Below the pieces are notes generated by a model, which had not been told where the DNA came from, did not search any database, and worked only from the letters and a program-made list of their open reading frames with translations. Made by a program: the position numbers and the translations under genes. From Euperipatoides rowelli (lineage: Eukaryota > Onychophora > Udeonychophora > Euonychophora > Peripatopsidae), in assembly GCA_003024985.2 (NCBI GenBank), contig PXIH01S0016679.1: DNA of 12,543 nt; one strand, given 5' to 3'. This document shows, piece by piece, positions 9,256 to 12,543 of this stretch. Every line of letters starts with the position of its first letter. Positions within the stretch are counted from its first letter, which is position 1.

Positions 9256-9263
9256 CTCTAGTC
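9256..9263. repeat. Right target-site duplication of the large hAT element
   Basis: CTCTAGTC, identical to 5819-5826 and directly adjacent to the right terminal repeat. The preserved duplication shows both element ends are intact and no later recombination separated them. Confidence 0.85.
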
Positions 9264-9999
9264 TGACGAGTTTTGTCCCTGTCTGTAAACAAATCACTAT
9301 GACATGATCATGACTGCGGTTGCCTGGCACTGTCAAGCGACTGGGTCTGAAACGACCTGGAGCGATATCATGTCTTTGAGTGTATGGCATGGTTGCTCAT
9401 CATTTATGTGATACCAACAATCCACACAAGAAAAACAATTGTCCATTACAAAGCGTAATTCCCAAATATGCGCATTTCTATTTTAAATATCTTCTCCGGA
9501 AAAGATAGTTGTCATGTGTTACCGTGTCTGTCGATAAATTGTTGTGTATATGGAGTATATCTTCCTCAGACCGTGTCTGTCAAAACTTGTCAGCGATTTA
9601 CTGTCAGACCTGAATGTCAGGTAAATTATTGTGTGTATGGGGGCTTAAAGCATCTGTAATCATTGCTTTCAAAGTTTAAATAAAATACACACAAAAAAAA
9701 AAAACTTTAAGAATTTGCCTATGCAATGCTACATACAGCCTGCGTCTATCTAACGTAGCTTTTAAGTTACAATTTTTCTTAATCAGGGAAAGACTAAGTT
9801 CACACTGTATATCATACAAAAATAATATGGTGGCTTTATTTTTATTTTTCAATGTTATACAGCAAAACAAGGGCTCAAGCGAAAACTAAATAAATGTAGA
9901 ATTATCATCAAGTTAAAAAATTTAAATTTTCATGTGTTTTAAGGTAAATGCAATTTAAAAAACTTAATTGGATTACATGACAAAAGCAAATACAGTATA
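9264..9999. other. Right flank of the hAT insertion, no gene recognised
   Basis: Positions 9264-9660 are noticeably less AT-rich than the rest of the window. They contain repeated words: ACCGTGTCTGTC at 9521-9532 and again at 9570-9581, and a 20-base unit at 9534-9553 that matches 9621-9640 at 17 of 20 positions. Small open frames exist on both strands (for example 9468-9659, plus), but none resembles a known protein. The minus-strand frame 9172-9390 straddles the end of the hAT element, so it is accidental. From about 9680 the sequence reverts to AT-rich. Confidence 0.4.
9521..9640. repeat. Short dispersed direct repeats
   Basis: A perfect 12-mer ACCGTGTCTGTC recurs at 49-bp spacing (9521, 9570), and a 20-base unit centred on AAATTGTTGTGT / AAATTATTGTGT recurs at 87-bp spacing (9534, 9621). 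The two spacings differ, so this is not one simple tandem array. Confidence 0.6.
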
Positions 10000-10003
10000 T
10001 TAA

Positions 10004-10296
10004 CCCTTTCCACTCCAATTATTTTAATATATCGTTTCATTATACTCCAAATTTTTTTTTACATGATTGCATTCTTTTAAATCCCGAATTAAATTTTTTT
10101 AAATCATTTGGTACGATTAAAAACAAATACATTTTAGTCCTTTTGAATATAAATTTTACTAATTTGAAGCATTTTTGAGGCTAACAATATAACAACGATT
10201 GTTAAATTGTAAAGAAAAAAGTCTATTTTTAATCGACAGTGTAGTGGAAGAGAAATTTTTAATGTCTATATATAATCGACAGTGGAGTGGAAAAGG
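10004..10296. mobile_element. piggyBac-like MITE with TTAA target sites
   Basis: TTAA lies directly outside both ends (10000-10003 and 10297-10300). The terminal repeats are CCCTTTCCACTCCA at the left and CCTTTTCCACTCCA at the right (inverted), matching at 13 of 14 bases. TTAA duplication and a CCCTTT-type terminus are hallmarks of piggyBac superfamily elements. At 293 bp with no open frame it is a non-autonomous MITE that would depend on a transposase elsewhere. The last 76 bases hold a near-duplicate of the terminus: 10221-10253 matches 10264-10296 at 28 of 33 positions. The left end likewise repeats ACTCCAA at 10012 and 10044. Both ends are therefore doubled. Confidence 0.8.
10221..10296. 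repeat. Duplicated right subterminal repeat of the piggyBac-like MITE
   Basis: Two 33-base units with a 43-base period share GTCTAT, AATCGACAGTG and AGTGGA words. The outer copy includes the terminal repeat. Repeated subterminal motifs are often transposase binding sites, so this may be functional and not just a replication slip. Confidence 0.7.
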
Positions 10297-10300
10297 TTAA

Positions 10301-11307
10301 CATTAAATTGTGTAATTTTTCTACATAAAATGACCTCAAATTTTATATTTTACATCTTTAATGGTTTCTAATGATGAATAGCCCAAAACCCTGATGCTGG
10401 TGAAATTAATGTTTTGGAATTGAAATTATCAGAAAAGTTTCATAATGACATATATCAAAGAAAATTTTTATTCCTCAAGTGGGATTATCAAATTATATCT
10501 TTATTAAATAGTCATATTTATTAGTATAGCTAAATGCCAGGCTTGAAAAATTATTTCATTTGATACCCCAAACACCTAGTATTGAATAATAATCACAGAT
10601 TTTTAATTCCCATTTATTTATTTATTTTTAACTTGATAGGTGACAAGTTTTTTTATCAATCATTACTAAAACTATACCAGAAGGAGACGGGATATAAGCT
10701 TCACTTAATGTGTTTAAACATTGGTTGTCATAAACTCAGTAAAATTTGACCTTCATTAATGTATTAAGCAACATTATTAAGGTCTTGTGGGAAAGGACAC
10801 TTTCCTAAATAAACAATATTTATTAAAGCTGATGTTAATTGATAACTTAGGAATCTTAGGGCGTTGGTAAAAATTTTTATGGGTTAAGGCTAGCAATAGG
10901 CATGAGCCCCAAGTTAAGAGCACAGACTGGACATGATAATTTAGCATAGTTGTAGCCATTAATTAGAGCCAGTTTGGTACTGACATGTTTGTTCCCAAAA
11001 GGCAGTATTGAAGAGGGCGGCTGGTATTATGGCATATAACACTATCAAGACATGGTTGGAGTTTAATTAAACTACTGTATTAATAAATATTATGGTTAGG
11101 GATTAAACTAATATTAAAATTATTAGAAATGAGTATTGCATTTTTCTTTTGATTTGCTGCTTCACATAATTGTTGTGGTTTAGCATATGCGGCAGATAAT
11201 GATTGCCTATATATCAAAGTAAAATAAAATCTTAATACAGTATGGGTTTTTATTAAAAAAATTTTGGGTTTATATATTTTTTTATATAGTGTATTATAGT
11301 TTTCNTG
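10301..11307. other. AT-rich spacer between the MITE and the transposase frame, no gene seen
   Basis: No supportable gene. A 60-codon minus-strand frame at 10777-10959 is unrecognised. I looked for a hAT terminal repeat that would close the left side of the transposase element and found no convincing one. A minus-strand AATAAA at 11249-11254, about 55 bases beyond the transposase stop, could serve as a polyadenylation signal, but such words are common at this base composition. Confidence 0.4.
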
Positions 11308-12543
11308 TTAGATGTTTGACAATAATTTTTTTAAGTTCTGTTGATAACGACATGTTATTTTCTTCAATAAATTCATGCAAAGAAATAAACATTCTTGTGT
11401 TTCCTTGCTCAAAACTTTTGGACCATGCGGAGATTTTTTTTGAAAAGCTTGTAGCTTATTGTTAAGAATCAGGATATTAGTATTTTTTCCCTGAAGAGAA
11501 AGATTCAATTCATTTACCTTTTCAAAAAAATCCGCTAGATAAGAAATTAGACACATCCATTTATAATCACAGAAATTAGCTGCTAAATCTGGTCTCCTTT
11601 CTAAAAGTAATATTCTCAGCTCGTCTTTTAATTGTAGAATTCTTTTTAGGACTGTCCCACATGATAACCACCTTACTTCTGTATGATATAACAGACTTTC
11701 ATAATCAGAACCCATTTCTTTACATAAAATGCTAAATAATCTTGATGAACAAGCTTGGCGTTTTACAAAATTGATTATTGTTGAAACATTTAACAACACT
11801 TCATTTAGTTCGTTTCCCATTCTTTTAAAAACCAAATTTTCTCTATGGATAATGCAATGAATATGTCTTGCATTTGGGTAAACCTTTTTAACTCCAGATA
11901 TAAATCCTGAAATCTTGCCGGTCATTGCTGCTGCACCATCAGTACATACACCAACGCATTTTTCCCATGGTAGCTCATTTATTACAAAAAAAATATTTAC
12001 AATTTTAAAAATATCAACGCCTTTTGCAGTACCAGAAAGATTTCTGCAAAACAACATATCTTCTTGAAGCTGGAAATTGTATTGATATTTAATAAAAACA
12101 ATTAAATTTGCAGAATTTGTATTATCAGTAGATTCGTCGAGCTGAATGGCAAATTTACTGCTTTGTTTTATACGTGAAAGTAATGTTAACTTAATATTCT
12201 CGCCAATGCAATATATTCTTTTTTTAATTGTCTCATCCGACACAGGAATTTTTTTAAGAGGTTGGACTATAGCTGAACTATGAACTGTTTCACAAATTTT
12301 TATCGCTGCTGGTAAAACAAGATCTTCGCCAATTGTGTGAGGTTTTTTTGCTTTTGCAATAAGTAAAGCAATTTCAAAAGAAGCTTTCAGTAATTTGTCA
12401 TTAAGTTTTGTAAGTTTGGAAAAGAAATTAGTTTGACATTTTAAATCTTTCGCTTTCCTCTCAAAAAAGTCAATTGTTTTATCTTTATATTCACTATGGA
12501 TAGTATTTAAATGTCTCATAAGTTTTCCTGGTCTCATTGCATC
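11308..12543 (-). CDS. hAT transposase, Buster / ZBED5-SCAND3 type, partial: N-terminus off the edge, C-terminus missing
   Basis: A hAT-superfamily cut-and-paste transposase or a transposase-derived nuclear protein. The frame is open to the window edge (D-A precede the first visible Met at 12537, an internal residue), so the true start lies to the right. Numbering from that Met: residues 5-17 are the end of a BED zinc finger with histidines at 9 and 14, the cysteine half being off the edge. F-A-I-Q-L-D-E-S-T carries the probable first catalytic Asp at 134. V-C-T-D-G-A-A-A-M-T-G carries the second at 200. The hAT C-x2-H motif follows at 228/231 in H-I-H-C-I-I-H. V-R-W-L-S at 288-292 is also typical. 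The frame stops at 409 (TAA, 11308-11310) without the C-terminal hATC dimerisation region or the third acidic residue, so the visible form should be inactive. The stop is three bases from the N at 11305, and an assembly break could explain the loss. No intron or internal stop appears in 411 codons, which suggests youth or selection. Confidence 0.92.
   Translation of the reverse strand, partial: DAMRPGKLMRHLNTIHSEYKDKTIDFFERKAKDLKCQTNFFSKLTKLNDKLLKASFEIALLIAKAKKPHTIGEDLVLPAAIKICETVHSSAIVQPLKKIPVSDETIKKRIYCIGENIKLTLLSRIKQSSKFAIQLDESTDNTNSANLIVFIKYQYNFQLQEDMLFCRNLSGTAKGVDIFKIVNIFFVINELPWEKCVGVCTDGAAAMTGKISGFISGVKKVYPNARHIHCIIHRENLVFKRMGNELNEVLLNVSTIINFVKRQACSSRLFSILCKEMGSDYESLLYHTEVRWLSCGTVLKRILQLKDELRILLLERRPDLAANFCDYKWMCLISYLADFFEKVNELNLSLQGKNTNILILNNKLQAFQKKSPHGPKVLSKETQECLFLCMNLLKKITCRYQQNLKKLLSNI

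Noticed and set aside
9172-9390. 72-codon minus-strand open frame in GC-richer DNA
   Set aside because: It crosses the right terminus and target duplication of the hAT element, so it was created by the insertion.
11225-11262. CAGTATGGG-like sequence near 11238 as a hAT terminal repeat for the transposase element
   Set aside because: It does not match the termini of the nearby hAT element, has no identifiable 8-bp duplication, and its partner would lie outside the window.
1-12543. CRISPR array, rRNA or bacterial operon structure
   Set aside because: No regularly spaced repeats, no ribosomal RNA-like sequence and no tightly packed genes. Everything points to animal nuclear repeat DNA.

Overview
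The window looks like non-coding, repeat-filled nuclear DNA of an animal. It is very AT-rich (roughly 70% or more by eye), full of A/T homopolymers and TA-type simple repeats, and has no host exon I can recognise. It carries remnants of several eukaryotic transposon groups. The mix (Buster-type hAT, piggyBac-like, an APE/RT-type LINE) is common in arthropods and other invertebrates and also occurs in fishes. I cannot name the species. Nine isolated single N bases (1348, 2216, 4484, 5256, 6124, 6424, 7019, 9044, 11305) suggest a draft assembly, and several sit where a homology stops.

Layout. 1-790: AT-rich, TA-repeat-rich DNA with no supported gene. About 832-985: 3' tail of a LINE, ending in a GAT repeat. 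1257-4531: a candidate 3.27 kb terminal-inverted-repeat element with a 16-bp perfect inverted repeat and TTA on both sides; its interior has no recognisable transposase and may include unique or regulatory DNA. 4532-5818: AT-rich spacer with a CA microsatellite. 5819-9263: a 3429-bp hAT element with an exact 8-bp target-site duplication (CTCTAGTC). Inside it lie a probable smaller hAT MITE (about 6513-7007) and a badly decayed LINE reverse-transcriptase remnant (about 7800-9043). 9264-9999: the flank of that insertion, less AT-rich and with short internal repeats. 10000-10300: a compact piggyBac-like MITE with TTAA on both sides. 10301-11307: AT-rich spacer. 11308-12543, minus strand: a long open hAT transposase reading frame of the Buster / ZBED5 / SCAND3 type. 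It runs off the right edge and lacks its C-terminal dimerisation region.

How it fits together. The only substantial coding sequence is the hAT transposase. The target site of the 3.4 kb hAT element (nnnTAnnn) is the one expected for Buster-group transposases, the same group as the protein on the right. The two may therefore belong to related systems, but nothing shows that this protein acts on this element. I found no clear new biological system. The more interesting points are the nested transposon stratigraphy, the well-preserved but C-terminally cut transposase, the coincidence of homology breaks with N positions, and a possible regulatory stretch around 3000-3750.
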